Source: Paenibacillus sp. GM2
Lineage (GTDB): Bacteria; Bacillota; Bacilli; Paenibacillales; Paenibacillaceae
DNA length: 64,000 nucleotides
Direction: 5' to 3'
Assembly (NCBI RefSeq): GCF_900069005.2
Contig: NZ_LN831279.1
Coordinates: 2,994,961-3,058,960, forward strand
Position 1 is the first letter of the stretch. Every line of letters starts with the position of its first letter. Below the pieces are notes generated by a model that saw nothing but the letters and a program-made list of their open reading frames with translations, was not told where the DNA came from and made no database searches. The position numbers and the translations under genes are program-made. Below, one piece after another: positions 24,232-33,159 of this stretch.

Positions 24232-25845
24232 TTAACTCATATTCATCATTGCAAAACGAACCTGATTAGCAATCAAGCTGCCTGTTTTTTGAGCAATATC
24301 TTCGTAGTTGATCTCGTCTTTTTGGACTGTGAGATTGATGGCGCCAGGTGTAACTGAGACGTTAACGGAATGGTCCACCTCTTGTTTGATATTGTTCGAA
24401 TTTATTCCAGACACTGCTGATTGATTAGTAGGAAATTGAATTGAAGAGTCAGAATTTATGAATTTAGTACCCTTAATGATTTGATTAATCCGTTCTATCG
24501 GATTGATATACCCAATCTTATTAAGAGTTTCATTTATACTTTTTGATGTGGAATCATTTATAGTATTTCCTTGAACTGCATTACTTTGTTCTTTTTTCTT
24601 TTCTCTTTCCGCTCTTGTTCTTTCTACCTCATCAGAAACATCCTCCCCAAAAAATAAGGTACTTAAATTTTCCCGAGAAATAAAAGGCTTCATGGATTTC
24701 AGAGCGTCACCGTACGTGTTCTTCCAAGTCTCTTTATTCGTCACTCTGTTGTAAGTTTCTTTACCAAGTTCAATCGTATATTTGATAACCCCCATATCTT
24801 CTACTGGCTTACCGTTAACTTCTGTTCTAGGGGGAGTATTCAAATCATCCCATATTAATTTAGGAGCTTTCCTTACCAGGTCCGACATTCCACTGTTATC
24901 CATATATTCTTGTGTGTTCTTAATTGTTAGAAGCATTCCTGCGCCAGCAAGCAATTTTCCAGCAAATGGTAATGTTTTGGACAAAAATTTTCCGCGTCTT
25001 CCGTATGTGTCAAGACGTGAAGGAATGGTGCTTACAAACTCTTCTGCTGCTTTAGCAGTAGGAGAAACTCCCTTTGAGACTGCTTTTGTAGTTGTTTTGG
25101 AAATTGATTTTGATGCACTTTTAGATATTTCCGAAGTAACCTTTGGTGGGCTTTTCAAAGGATCCTTCACTTTACCGGGTGTCACTTTCTTACTAAGAAA
25201 ATCACCCAACTCACTCATTTTCCCACCAATTTTCTTTGACAGTATGTCAACCAGAATACCGGCAGCTACTTCTTTTACAAAATCCAAGGTCCCTTCTTTC
25301 CAGCCGCCTCCGTCCGATCCAGACCCTTGATCTCCAGTAGATACCTGACCACCATTCGCCATGGATAATTGGCCTAAAATATCCGTAATCCTCAGCGGAT
25401 CCAGAACAGATAAGAACGCCTCAAAATAAGTTGTTCCCGCCTTCTTGCCCACCTCTGTATAGAGCGATTCATTGCCAAACAGATCGGCAAAAGACGTACC
25501 GGCAGCCTCATCCCAGTTTGGTCCTAAGATCGTCACACGCCAAGGGGGTTGTGTTAACCGTGATAAAGAGTTGCGAATTTTGTTAATTCCAGCAGATGCA
25601 TTATCAATCAGCCAAACTATCGGATTCGCGCTCATCCGGTCAAGTAAGGTCAATCTGTGTGTGATTAACCTTGCTTTTGTAGTGAAACGATCATCCAAAG
25701 AGATTACAGGCGTCATTCTTGTTTGGCCCAGAACAGCGGCCCGTCGCTGGGTCTGTTGCAATAAACTGTCCATGCTCCGCAGCTTTTTCTCAGCCTGTTC
25801 GATATCGCGGTCGTTAATGACCAAATCGATTTCCTTCTGAGGCAT
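24232..25845 (-). CDS. Tail tape measure protein, module I
   Basis: A 537-residue tape measure protein that sets tail-tube length. It begins MPQKEIDLVINDRDIEQAEK, has a long helical N-terminal half (DSLLQQTQRRAAVLGQTRM), a hydrophobic helix near LPFAGKLLAGAGMLLTI, and a C-terminal part with VNVSVTPGAINLTVQKDEI as in other tape measures. The open frame reaches 25974, but AAAGGAGGTGGCTT before 25845 marks the start; the upstream part is the frame of the chaperone extension. At 537 residues it is short against the 697-residue protein of module II, so module I tails should be shorter. Confidence 0.85.
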   Translation of the reverse strand: MPQKEIDLVINDRDIEQAEKKLRSMDSLLQQTQRRAAVLGQTRMTPVISLDDRFTTKARLITHRLTLLDRMSANPIVWLIDNASAGINKIRNSLSRLTQPPWRVTILGPNWDEAAGTSFADLFGNESLYTEVGKKAGTTYFEAFLSVLDPLRITDILGQLSMANGGQVSTGDQGSGSDGGGWKEGTLDFVKEVAAGILVDILSKKIGGKMSELGDFLSKKVTPGKVKDPLKSPPKVTSEISKSASKSISKTTTKAVSKGVSPTAKAAEEFVSTIPSRLDTYGRRGKFLSKTLPFAGKLLAGAGMLLTIKNTQEYMDNSGMSDLVRKAPKLIWDDLNTPPRTEVNGKPVEDMGVIKYTIELGKETYNRVTNKETWKNTYGDALKSMKPFISRENLSTLFFGEDVSDEVERTRAEREKKKEQSNAVQGNTINDSTSKSINETLNKIGYINPIERINQIIKGTKFINSDSSIQFPTNQSAVSGINSNNIKQEVDHSVNVSVTPGAINLTVQKDEINYEDIAQKTGSLIANQVRFAMMNMS

Positions 25846-25886
25846 AAGCCACCTCCTTTCTTCCTCATACACGCCTGATAGAGACC

Positions 25887-26054
25887 TCAGGTTGAGGGAG
25901 AAGAGTTCAACAACTCCAGCTCCCTCTCCGAGAAGGCTCTTAACAGCAGGCGTTCTCCTTTGGGAAGAGACCAATACACCCCGGGGCGAAGACTATGCCG
26001 CGTCCAAAGATGGAAGAGCAGCGTTGTCATGCCGCCGGAGTCTATTAGTTTTTT
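25887..26054 (-). CDS. -1 frameshift extension of the tail chaperone (gpT-like), module I
   Basis: An open frame of 53 codons joins the chaperone gene after a -1 slip at AAAAAAC (26048-26054), which lies directly before the zero-frame stop. The extension includes TLLFHLWTRHSLRPGVYWSLP and ends in an acidic helix (FSERELELLNSS). The fusion product would have 206 residues, equivalent to gpGT of lambda. The slip is the A_AAA_AAC class with the correct phase. It ends 42 bases before the tape measure start, the standard place. Confidence 0.82.
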   Translation of the reverse strand, partial: KKLIDSGGMTTLLFHLWTRHSLRPGVYWSLPKGERLLLRAFSERELELLNSSPST

Positions 26055-26506
26055 ACATCATCAATATCAATCCCAAAGCCGGAAATTTCGAGTACTTTGT
26101 CGCCTACAGCATCCAATTCCCCAGCCAAAAGCATTCGGCGAACCGCCTCTTCACCACCTGACAGCTTCAAACGGCTAATCAAGCGATCATCGCCCCATCC
26201 GCTCAGCTTCAAGGCCTGCTCCTGGCCGCCGTCCAACTTCTTCACAACTTCAAGGGCCGAGGTAGCTTCTTTAATCAACGCCGCGTTGAACAACTCGCTA
26301 TCGATCTTTTCTGTAATCTGCCCCTTGGTCGTCTTGCGGATCGTACAGCGTTCGCGAATGGCGTCCACCTTGCTGGATGTTAGGCCACGCAGCGTAATCC
26401 TTAGGCTTAACCGCCCAATAAAAACGGTCTCTTCCGGCAAATTTGCTGCCGTCTCGAAGAGACCGTCCAAAATTTCCTGTTCATTCAGTTGTTCATTCAA
26501 ACTCAT
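26045..26506 (-). CDS. xkdN: Tail assembly chaperone, XkdN-type (gpG-like), module I
   Basis: A 153-residue XkdN-type tail assembly chaperone, the zero-frame product. SLNEQLNEQEILDGLFETA starts it, followed by ERCTIRKTTKGQITEKIDSELFN, typical of the family in PBSX-like phages. It ends Asp-Asp-Val-Lys-Asn on GTA AAA AAC TAA, a slippery heptamer for a -1 shift into the extension at 25887-26054. Chaperone and fusion together load the tape measure before tube polymerisation. Confidence 0.88.
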   Translation of the reverse strand: MSLNEQLNEQEILDGLFETAANLPEETVFIGRLSLRITLRGLTSSKVDAIRERCTIRKTTKGQITEKIDSELFNAALIKEATSALEVVKKLDGGQEQALKLSGWGDDRLISRLKLSGGEEAVRRMLLAGELDAVGDKVLEISGFGIDIDDVKN

Positions 26507-26561
26507 AACCGGGCTTCCTCCCTACTTTATGAAACTTCGCTAAAATAACAATCTCCGTCAA

Positions 26562-26978
26562 TTAAGATGCAACAATCGGGTCAAGCAACTCATAGGACTC
26601 AAACGTAAACGCCGTTTCCTCAACGACCTCTTCGCCGGCAGTCCAGTTGGCGAGCTGGATTTTATCGACCATACATCCGTTCAATTGGATGCGTTCAAAG
26701 CCATATGCCTCAGGATCATCCAGCTTATTAATGATCGAGAACTTCTGGAAGCCCCGCGTAATCATATCCGAGGTTACTTTGTAACCGCTCATTGTGCCGG
26801 TTCCTTTTTTGCGTCCCAACTTAAATACGGTATATTCCGTACCAACGAGGTTCAGTTCCCGCTTGTCCGCTTCGACATTGGCCTCCAGATGATTTAAGTT
26901 CGACTGCCAGACTCCATCAATAAAAATCTGACCGAACGTCCCCATAATAATGCGGCCTGGATCAAGATATTGTGCCAT
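26562..26978 (-). CDS. xkdM: Tail tube protein, XkdM-type (DUF2001), module I
   Basis: A 138-residue tube protein of the XkdM/DUF2001 family, the inner tube of PBSX-like contractile tails. RIIMGTFGQIFIDGVWQSN, LVGTEYTVFKLGRKKGTGTMSGYKVT and the end FTFESYELLD are family features. It lies between sheath and chaperone genes as in PBSX. Confidence 0.92.
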   Translation of the reverse strand: MAQYLDPGRIIMGTFGQIFIDGVWQSNLNHLEANVEADKRELNLVGTEYTVFKLGRKKGTGTMSGYKVTSDMITRGFQKFSIINKLDDPEAYGFERIQLNGCMVDKIQLANWTAGEEVVEETAFTFESYELLDPIVAS

Positions 26979-27002
26979 ATTGTTATCCCCCTAATAATCG
27001 AT

Positions 27003-28466
27003 TTATTGTACGTAAAACGTTCCGAAAATTTGTTCCATGACATCGGTATCATCCGCCGTCCACGCCAGGAAGACCTGATCGTCTTCAGGAACGAACTGCG
27101 CCCCGCTTCCATAAAAACGAGGATCCAGAGTTACATCGAACCCGGTGGATTCGATCACATTTTCCAAAGCTAAGGTTTGCAAATACTGCTTGCCCGCACT
27201 GATCAAAGCGAGACGACCTTCTTCCGTGTTATTCACTTTACCGATATAGTGATCCTCGGCGGTTTTTTGCAGATCTGAGTTGATCTGGTCAATGACACGA
27301 ATCTTGCGGATCTTCTTCCAGCCTCTGTTCTTGCCTTCACCCAGCGTATTCAGACTGTTCACCCCGCGAAGCACCTTCACCTTGCGACCATCATGCACCA
27401 GCAAAAATACCCCGTTCTGCACGCCCTGCTCTTGCTCGGAACGAGTCCAGCGACGTGTTACATCCTCAAACGGCGCAACAGCATAAGTTGTTGACTCCTT
27501 CAAGGACTGACCGGCAATCAGACCCGCCACCCAAGCAGCTACCTGGGAGGAAGAGTATTCTTTGCCGTTCATTTTTGCCCCTGTACCCACGTTAACGATC
27601 CCTTCAAAATCGCTGGCCATACTGCGGGCTATCGCTGTATTTACCGCATCACTGGCTGTATCCTCGGCCGAAGTGCCGCCAAGTGTGGCAATAATTCCTT
27701 TGCCCTCGCCACGTACACGTTTCACCCAAGCAACAACGCTGGTCCGAAGTGCCGCATCCGTGACACCGTCAAGCGTCAGCAAATGGAAGTCCTGGGTCTC
27801 AAAAGCTTCCGTAGCCTTAATATAATCGGCATTAGTAATGCCTGAGATTCCGCTCTCTCCACCTGCAAAGGCTTCGCCGGATACATCCGCGAGCGTGCCT
27901 TCCGCTATTTTCTCAGCGACAATCCATTGATTGCCCGTGTCTTCATTTATAGCAGTTGCAGCCTGCGCCGCCTCGCCGCTTCCTAGTGCAATCGTCCGCA
28001 GCAGTTTACCACCTTCGTACAGTTTGAGTTCTTTGGTATTTGCAATGACCGGGCTTGGCTGAATCGTTACTTTGAAGTCATTGCCACGCTTGCCAGGGTA
28101 CTTCGCTTTCAGAGTAATTGCATCTGCTGGGCTAGACTCAGTATTTTTTAAATGAATAATGGCTTCTGCCGCTGAACTGTCTGCCAGACGATAAGCCAGC
28201 AGCTTGTTCGGTCCGCCGAGCAGCGCAAGATATAAAGTGGAGAATGCTGTTGCTCCATCTGTCTCGTTGTCAGTAAACATCTCCCGGATCACCATTTCAC
28301 TATTTACCTCAACAAATTGGCCGATTGGCCCCCAATGCGATTTGACTGGGGCGACGACAACCCCACGTGCTCCAGATTGAATCGCCGTTCCGGCCGCACT
28401 CACAAAATTCATATACAAACCGGGCAAAACCGGTTGATTCGTTAAATTCCAAGTTCCTCCTGCCAT
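27003..28466 (-). CDS. xkdK: Tail sheath protein, XkdK-type, module I
   Basis: A 487-residue contractile sheath protein. MAGGTWNLTNQPVLPGLYMNF is the usual start, RGVVVAPVKSHWGPIGQFV the first conserved block, and RVIDQINSDLQKTAEDHYIGKVNNTEEGR the C-terminal polymerisation part. A sheath proves the tail is of the contractile (myovirus, R-type) kind. The module II sheath has 442 residues and begins MAGGTFTVQNKVRPGVYINF, so the two are clear paralogues or homologues from different phages. Confidence 0.95.
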   Translation of the reverse strand: MAGGTWNLTNQPVLPGLYMNFVSAAGTAIQSGARGVVVAPVKSHWGPIGQFVEVNSEMVIREMFTDNETDGATAFSTLYLALLGGPNKLLAYRLADSSAAEAIIHLKNTESSPADAITLKAKYPGKRGNDFKVTIQPSPVIANTKELKLYEGGKLLRTIALGSGEAAQAATAINEDTGNQWIVAEKIAEGTLADVSGEAFAGGESGISGITNADYIKATEAFETQDFHLLTLDGVTDAALRTSVVAWVKRVRGEGKGIIATLGGTSAEDTASDAVNTAIARSMASDFEGIVNVGTGAKMNGKEYSSSQVAAWVAGLIAGQSLKESTTYAVAPFEDVTRRWTRSEQEQGVQNGVFLLVHDGRKVKVLRGVNSLNTLGEGKNRGWKKIRKIRVIDQINSDLQKTAEDHYIGKVNNTEEGRLALISAGKQYLQTLALENVIESTGFDVTLDPRFYGSGAQFVPEDDQVFLAWTADDTDVMEQIFGTFYVQ

Positions 28467-28467
28467 G

Positions 28468-28674
28468 TTACAGCACCTTCTTCCTTAAAAATTGTTGGAC
28501 AAGCTCTTCAGCTTCTTTAATATGAAATGCATCCTGCTCCATGTTTGCTGTGGCCCCAACCAATACCTCTGGCTTCACGCCAAGGATGGCCTCTGCATTC
28601 TCCAGCATCTCTTGCAGTGAATACAGCGGCGAGGATGTCTCTTTGGGCTGTGCGATTCTTTTTTTGAATAACAA
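28468..28674 (-). CDS. Small tail protein upstream of sheath, module I
   Basis: A protein of about 68 residues (KKRIAQPKETSSPLYSLQEM, then ILGVKPEVLVGATANMEQDA and a helical Lys-rich end). The place is that of the short helical proteins between tail terminator and sheath genes in PBSX-type tails; a function is not known. I prefer the TTG at 28674, six bases after GAGGTG; the GTG at 28683 lies inside this ribosome site. The 76-residue product at 42623 is its counterpart (VQKDILSVVLKDG shows the same AILGV/ILSVV element). Confidence 0.65.
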   Translation of the reverse strand: MLFKKRIAQPKETSSPLYSLQEMLENAEAILGVKPEVLVGATANMEQDAFHIKEAEELVQQFLRKKVL

Positions 28675-28679
28675 GTGTC

Positions 28680-29561
28680 TCACCTCAAATTGGATTCATA
28701 ATGTACAAATTGCATCAATGGCCCCTCCGTACCAGCAGGTTGACGGCTTGTTCTTCCGCTTAAAGTAACCGTGAGCAGCCCCTCTCCTTGATTCGTGTAA
28801 CCATCGGCCGTGACTTTGGTATTCACCTTTGGCCCAGAGACGGTTAGATAGCGGCGATCCGCTTCGTTCATCGGCAGTCTGGATGATGTTCCAAGGGCCT
28901 CAAGAAGCTGCAGAAGAGCGTTATGTTCTTGGTTGGAATCAACGCCTTGAATAAAAGCGGTCAAGCGCTTTTGAATCTCAAAGGATGATGTTCCCTTAGG
29001 CGTGATATCCATCTCGCTAACTCTCCACATTACAGCAGGTACAGCTGACTGTAGCGGCCAGGCTCCGCTGTATACGAACCACTCTTTTCCCAGGAGATCT
29101 TGTGTCCAGGTTGCGATTGAGGTCAGCCAGTCGTCGTTAGTGATTGGACTTTCCACCGTTAACCGACGAGGGCTAATGACAGTAAAGCTCATGGTGCGTT
29201 TGATCGTTTGCCGCTCCTCATCGATGATGTCCTTAACGGATTGTTGCGGATAAAGCATCAGCCACTTGTCGGTGAGCTCGTCTTCTAGAAGCTGATTGTT
29301 GAGCGACTCTGTAATTGACTCAGCTATGGAGTTAAGTTGCTGGGGACTGACCTTGTCAACGTGTAGGCTGACTTCAATTGGATATCTCCATCCAGTCCAC
29401 GGGCTACCGCCACTATCTGTAATAGGAGATAGAATGACATACGGTTTTGCGCTGCTAATCTCAGCTTGTTCTGAGACGTTGTAAACGGCCTTCAATTCAG
29501 GAACCGATTCTAGCAATTTGCTTCGGATCATGTTTAATGGATAGATGACAATTTGACTCAC
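28680..29561 (-). CDS. Fused double tail-terminator-like protein, module I
   Basis: A 293-residue protein, first gene of module I. Residues 1-130 (IYPLNMIRSKLLESVPELKA, YVILSPITDSGG, VSLHVDKVSPQQL) look like one tail-terminator domain and residues ~145-275 (WLTSIATWTQDLLGKEWFVY, FEIQKRLTAFIQGVDSNQEH, LLTVTLSGR) like a second, so it may combine two proteins that are separate elsewhere. The start is uncertain: GGAGGTG overlaps the GTG at 29561, and a non-ATG codon shortly after it may be used. It follows the late promoter and leader hairpin of module I. Confidence 0.65.
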   Translation of the reverse strand: MSQIVIYPLNMIRSKLLESVPELKAVYNVSEQAEISSAKPYVILSPITDSGGSPWTGWRYPIEVSLHVDKVSPQQLNSIAESITESLNNQLLEDELTDKWLMLYPQQSVKDIIDEERQTIKRTMSFTVISPRRLTVESPITNDDWLTSIATWTQDLLGKEWFVYSGAWPLQSAVPAVMWRVSEMDITPKGTSSFEIQKRLTAFIQGVDSNQEHNALLQLLEALGTSSRLPMNEADRRYLTVSGPKVNTKVTADGYTNQGEGLLTVTLSGRTSRQPAGTEGPLMQFVHYESNLR

Positions 29562-29660
29562 CTCCTTTCAGGCGTGGAATCGACAGGGTACAAGTTAGGT
29601 AAGAAAACTGGATAAAGCAATGTCAGAATTCCGCCTAAAACAGTTTTTCAAAAGAAGAAA

Positions 29661-29682
29661 GCCGCTGAACTGATTCAGCGGC
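29661..29682 (-). terminator. Leader terminator-like hairpin of module I
   Basis: GCCGCTGAA / TTCAGCGGC, nine perfect pairs with a four-base loop, followed on the minus strand by TTTCTTCTTTT. It lies ~50-75 bases after the predicted start of the module I transcript and 100 bases before its first gene; an intrinsic terminator here would stop the operon unless overcome. Confidence 0.75.
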
Positions 29683-29737
29683 CTTAGATTGATCCGTATT
29701 CTTTTCTAAACAAGTCACTTGTCTTTCTTCGATTCCC

Positions 29738-29800
29738 ACAATATCAATTTACCATGATATTTCTCTGGATAAAGGTCGTAGTAAGGTCATGTAGAGGACG
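29738..29800 (-). promoter_or_regulatory. Late promoter of module I with three iterons
   Basis: Minus strand: CGTCC (29796-29800), TGACC (29785-29789) and CGACC (29774-29778) at an exact 11-base period, then TGGTAAATTGATATTGTG with TATTGT at 29738-29743. The last iteron begins 35 bases before TATTGT. The same distances are found at 43.56 and 46.59 kb. No -35 box is present, which fits an activator-dependent promoter. Confidence 0.75.
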
Positions 29801-29842
29801 GTTAGCGGCCAATTTGTTTTCGATATTCAAAAAGAGATGACT

Positions 29843-29983
29843 TTAAGTAAATTCGATCGAAGTGATAAGATGATATTCCTCAGGAGTAATCTCTCCGAAA
29901 GGATTGGCTTTAGTAATCACCGCACCTCTCAAGGCCTCAGCAGTTACCCACTTCTTCTCAAATGCCATTTTCCAAAAACTCAT
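29843..29983 (-). CDS. xkdX: XkdX-family protein, module II
   Basis: A 46-residue protein: MSFWKMAFEKKWVTAEALR, then GEITPEEYHLIT. The W-K-M-A/Y and I-T-x-E-E/Q-Y pattern is the XkdX family of small proteins after PBSX-type fibre genes; the function is unknown. AAAGGAG precedes the ATG, overlapping the end of the upstream gene. It is the last gene of module II; no strong terminator follows, so module II transcripts may run on into module I. Confidence 0.85.
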   Translation of the reverse strand: MSFWKMAFEKKWVTAEALRGAVITKANPFGEITPEEYHLITSIEFT

Positions 29984-29988
29984 GAAAC

Positions 29989-30474
29989 CTACACTCCTTT
30001 CAAATCAATAATCTCCAGCTTGGCAGCAGACAATTCCGCCCCTAAAGTTGCTATCATTTGCTGCTGTTCGATATTACTAAGCTTCATGAAAGCTAATTCT
30101 TCTCCAAGTAGATCTAAAGGGTTGGCTTCTTGAGGGTGGGGGGTAGTCAATTCTTCAATTTCTTCCTTGGTTAGCCCCTCCATCCAATATGATGATGGGT
30201 CCCTTGCTTCCCCCTCCTCCTGGGAATTCCATCCTTCTAGATCAAACTTTGGAAGGTATAAGCCGGATGGCACGGGTATGCCTACGGTGTATCCGGCTAT
30301 TGTGGGTTGTTCTCCTGCCGAGGTTTCCAAACTTCCTTGCACTTGCTCATTACCCTTTGAATCCTGTAATGGTTCATAAAAAGGGACGACACCAGAGAAG
30401 ATATCGTCCACGATTGTATCCTCTGTATAGAGGCCGTCCGTATTTACTTTTGGTGCTGCTTTCAAGTTGATCAC
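29989..30474 (-). CDS. Phage protein downstream of tail fibre, module II
   Basis: A 161-residue acidic protein of unknown function. The middle is Pro-, Gly- and Glu-rich (VPFYEPLQDSKGNEQVQGS, YTVGIPVPSGLYLPKFD), and the C-terminus (LLGEELAFMKLSNIEQQQMIATLG) is a coiled coil. It sits between the large fibre and XkdX. The C-terminal helix suggests a fibre-assembly or trimer-capping role similar to the 133-residue protein of module I; this is inference. Confidence 0.7.
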   Translation of the reverse strand: MINLKAAPKVNTDGLYTEDTIVDDIFSGVVPFYEPLQDSKGNEQVQGSLETSAGEQPTIAGYTVGIPVPSGLYLPKFDLEGWNSQEEGEARDPSSYWMEGLTKEEIEELTTPHPQEANPLDLLGEELAFMKLSNIEQQQMIATLGAELSAAKLEIIDLKGV

Positions 30475-30477
30475 TCC

Positions 30478-33159
30478 TTATTGCTCGGCTATAAATGAAC
30501 AGTGAAGCGGTAAATGCATGACGTTACCCGGAAATGTTGCTGTAACATTACCATTGGAAGTAATGTCAAAAAACGAAATGTTGAAATTTGCCCCTGAGTT
30601 TATTACCGCTGAAATCCTATGTGTTGTCTTAGGTCTATATCCAGAAGGAAGAGTGAAGATAATAGAACCATTGGTACCACTATTAACAATACCATTTATG
30701 TGAACAATACCATTTTCATCTTTATAGTACTGAGCGGGAAAAACGCCTTTACTGGAAAGAGTCCATCCGTTTAATAACGTTGGATATATCCAGTTAACTA
30801 CAGGTTGAACCTTGTCCTTCTCCTCTTTTTTCATCGTCAATACAGATACACCATGCAACGCCTCTGCTACACCTTGGTTTAGATCAGATAGTTGTGCCTT
30901 TTCATTTCTACCTACAGTACCATTAATCTGGCTAATGGAGGATTTGTCCAATTTGAGATAAGTGACACTATAGGTTCCGAACTGGTCATAATCTGCAGCT
31001 TGAATAAAGGCAATTTCTCCATTACTAGAGGCACTACTGTGATTTTTAATGGTAGTCCACTTTGATTTTTCGTTCTTGTTACCCTTATAAATATACTTAA
31101 TATCATTACATAGATATTTAAAGGAACTATTACCACCAACCACACTATCTACAGCATGGTTATTTAGCCAATAGTAACCTACTCCCCCATCGGAGTAATA
31201 AGCAGGATAGACGGGCTCCCGTAATATAATTCCCGTACCTACCTCAACTATGTTATCGCCTCCATTTAGTGCTAGACAGCCTTCTGTTACAACAGATTTT
31301 ACAAATTCTTTGGCTAAGCGATAGATAAGGTTGTACGGTGACCACTTAGAGGTAATAGGAGCTTGATTCCTTGGTAATATGGTAGTCCGACTTATTCCAG
31401 AAGTACCAACCTCTGATATTTGAATCCAAGCTTTTAGCTGTCCAGATTCTCCATTATAGGTACTAACTCCATTGTTATCTCCACCGGTACTTCCGTCCCA
31501 GTTAAACATCTTCCACCCGTTAAAATACGCCTTAACCTCTTCTACTGTCGGTGTGTAGTCTGGCCCCCATCCACAATCTGCGACTGATAAGCTCAGATAA
31601 ACAAATTGTTGCTCCCATATTACAAATTGATCAGGAGCGTTAAATTCACCGGAATTAACTAATGGCATGCCGTTATATTTAGTCGCAAATCCTGAGAATG
31701 AAAACCCCAATGAAGGTAAAGTTGCATACACCCTTTTTAAACCTGGTTTAGCAGTAGTAGCTGAGTCATATTTCCAGTTCAGTTCCTCATTTAGTACAAC
31801 CTTTTTCCACTTTTCCAGTTTGAAATATTGTCCGTTTCGCTCAAATAACTCATCAGGTTCATTACCACTCATTGGGTAAGCAATGAGTTCCGTTTGAAAC
31901 GCAAGCATAGAGTCCTCGCGTGTTCGGAACAGTTTGGGCTCGTTGCCCAACGTGAGCATGGGGTTCTTAAGGCTGATGGTTCCGCCATTCGGTGCATACC
32001 ATGACAAGGAAATCGTAGTAGTGCCTTCTGGCGTAATAAACTCAATCCCATGCGCAGCATTAATTGCTGTTATCTGATTTCCAATTGCGTCATAGTAACC
32101 TACCCATATTACCTCTCGACTATTTAATCCCCAATGAATCACATATGATTGTCTCGCTAGGGCAGGAACACTGACACGGAATCCGTTTCCTGCAGAAGTA
32201 GTAGTAAAAGTAGCTGTAACGTCATATGCACTATTTATATTTAGGAAACTTACTCCTGATCCTGTAGACCACTCATAAAAGGGTGGTAATAGATTCTCTC
32301 CATACCGCATTATATAGGGATTCTCTACACCAATGATTCCAGAAGAAACGTAAGGAAAATTTGAATTTAATCGTTCAGAGTTCAGTGTTGCAGAAAGAGA
32401 CTCATAGTTTTCTGGTATGATATTGTAAACACGAACAGAATCAAAGTTAAACGAATCACCATTTGCAAAGGTATCGTTAGAATATACATCAACGCAAACT
32501 GATGTATTGGAACCTAATTCAGTAGGTGTAAACGCTCTAAATACAACTCCAGACATGTTTGGTTCAATTCCCTTATTAAGGCTAGTCGGAATATTCCCTC
32601 CACTCGCGGTAACCAATCTTGTACCCATGTATTTATTATTTGATTTAATCCATGCCAATATTATCAGATGTTTAGACGGATCAATGTTGAAGTAAATTGA
32701 TCTTACATACGCTGATGGAACTGATATGTTATTGTGCTTATACTTTAGGCTTGCACTTCCGCTATCTTTAAGTGATGTATCGACAGAAATCGTACCGTTC
32801 GGAGTGCTCCAACTCAAGTTATCCTCACATCCCCCAGCACTCCCCAACAAATTAATCAACGTCCGCCCTTTAATACTCCCTAACCTAAATCTTGCATCTC
32901 GCTCTGCCTTTACCACTTGCAACCCCGGCTGCAAGGTAATCTCGGAGTACTCTTCAGTATCAAGGCGATTCTCCAGTGCGGAGATGGACTCACCCTGCTC
33001 AGTGATTTTTGCACCTTGCTTCAGAAGTGTCCTATCATGCTCACTGATTTCTAGTTCCTGCTCCGCGATCTTCCCGCCATGCTCATTAACCTCCTGCCCC
33101 AGCTCATTCATCTCCTCGGGGCGTACGGTATCTCGCAGATTCCAGTCTGTCTTTGCCAT
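30478..33159 (-). CDS. Large tail fibre / receptor-binding protein, module II
   Basis: An 893-residue fibre. Residues 10-75 are a coiled coil made of near-heptad units (VNEHGGKIAEQELEISEHDR and ITEQGESISALENRLD). The long middle has several beta-sandwich-like stretches (SWSTPNGTISVDTSLKDSGS, IPENYESLSATLNSERLNS) that resemble carbohydrate-binding folds, and the end (IYPTLLNGWTLSSKGVFPAQ, HINGIVNSGTNGSIIFTLPSGYRP) looks like a phage receptor-binding tip. It differs entirely from the 412- and 202-residue fibres of module I, so the two particles should recognise different cells. Confidence 0.85.
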   Translation of the reverse strand: MAKTDWNLRDTVRPEEMNELGQEVNEHGGKIAEQELEISEHDRTLLKQGAKITEQGESISALENRLDTEEYSEITLQPGLQVVKAERDARFRLGSIKGRTLINLLGSAGGCEDNLSWSTPNGTISVDTSLKDSGSASLKYKHNNISVPSAYVRSIYFNIDPSKHLIILAWIKSNNKYMGTRLVTASGGNIPTSLNKGIEPNMSGVVFRAFTPTELGSNTSVCVDVYSNDTFANGDSFNFDSVRVYNIIPENYESLSATLNSERLNSNFPYVSSGIIGVENPYIMRYGENLLPPFYEWSTGSGVSFLNINSAYDVTATFTTTSAGNGFRVSVPALARQSYVIHWGLNSREVIWVGYYDAIGNQITAINAAHGIEFITPEGTTTISLSWYAPNGGTISLKNPMLTLGNEPKLFRTREDSMLAFQTELIAYPMSGNEPDELFERNGQYFKLEKWKKVVLNEELNWKYDSATTAKPGLKRVYATLPSLGFSFSGFATKYNGMPLVNSGEFNAPDQFVIWEQQFVYLSLSVADCGWGPDYTPTVEEVKAYFNGWKMFNWDGSTGGDNNGVSTYNGESGQLKAWIQISEVGTSGISRTTILPRNQAPITSKWSPYNLIYRLAKEFVKSVVTEGCLALNGGDNIVEVGTGIILREPVYPAYYSDGGVGYYWLNNHAVDSVVGGNSSFKYLCNDIKYIYKGNKNEKSKWTTIKNHSSASSNGEIAFIQAADYDQFGTYSVTYLKLDKSSISQINGTVGRNEKAQLSDLNQGVAEALHGVSVLTMKKEEKDKVQPVVNWIYPTLLNGWTLSSKGVFPAQYYKDENGIVHINGIVNSGTNGSIIFTLPSGYRPKTTHRISAVINSGANFNISFFDITSNGNVTATFPGNVMHLPLHCSFIAEQ

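Noticed and set aside
25846..25974. N-terminal extension of the module I tape measure to 25974
   Set aside because: AAAGGAGGTG directly precedes the ATG at 25845, and the upstream region is used in another frame by the chaperone extension.
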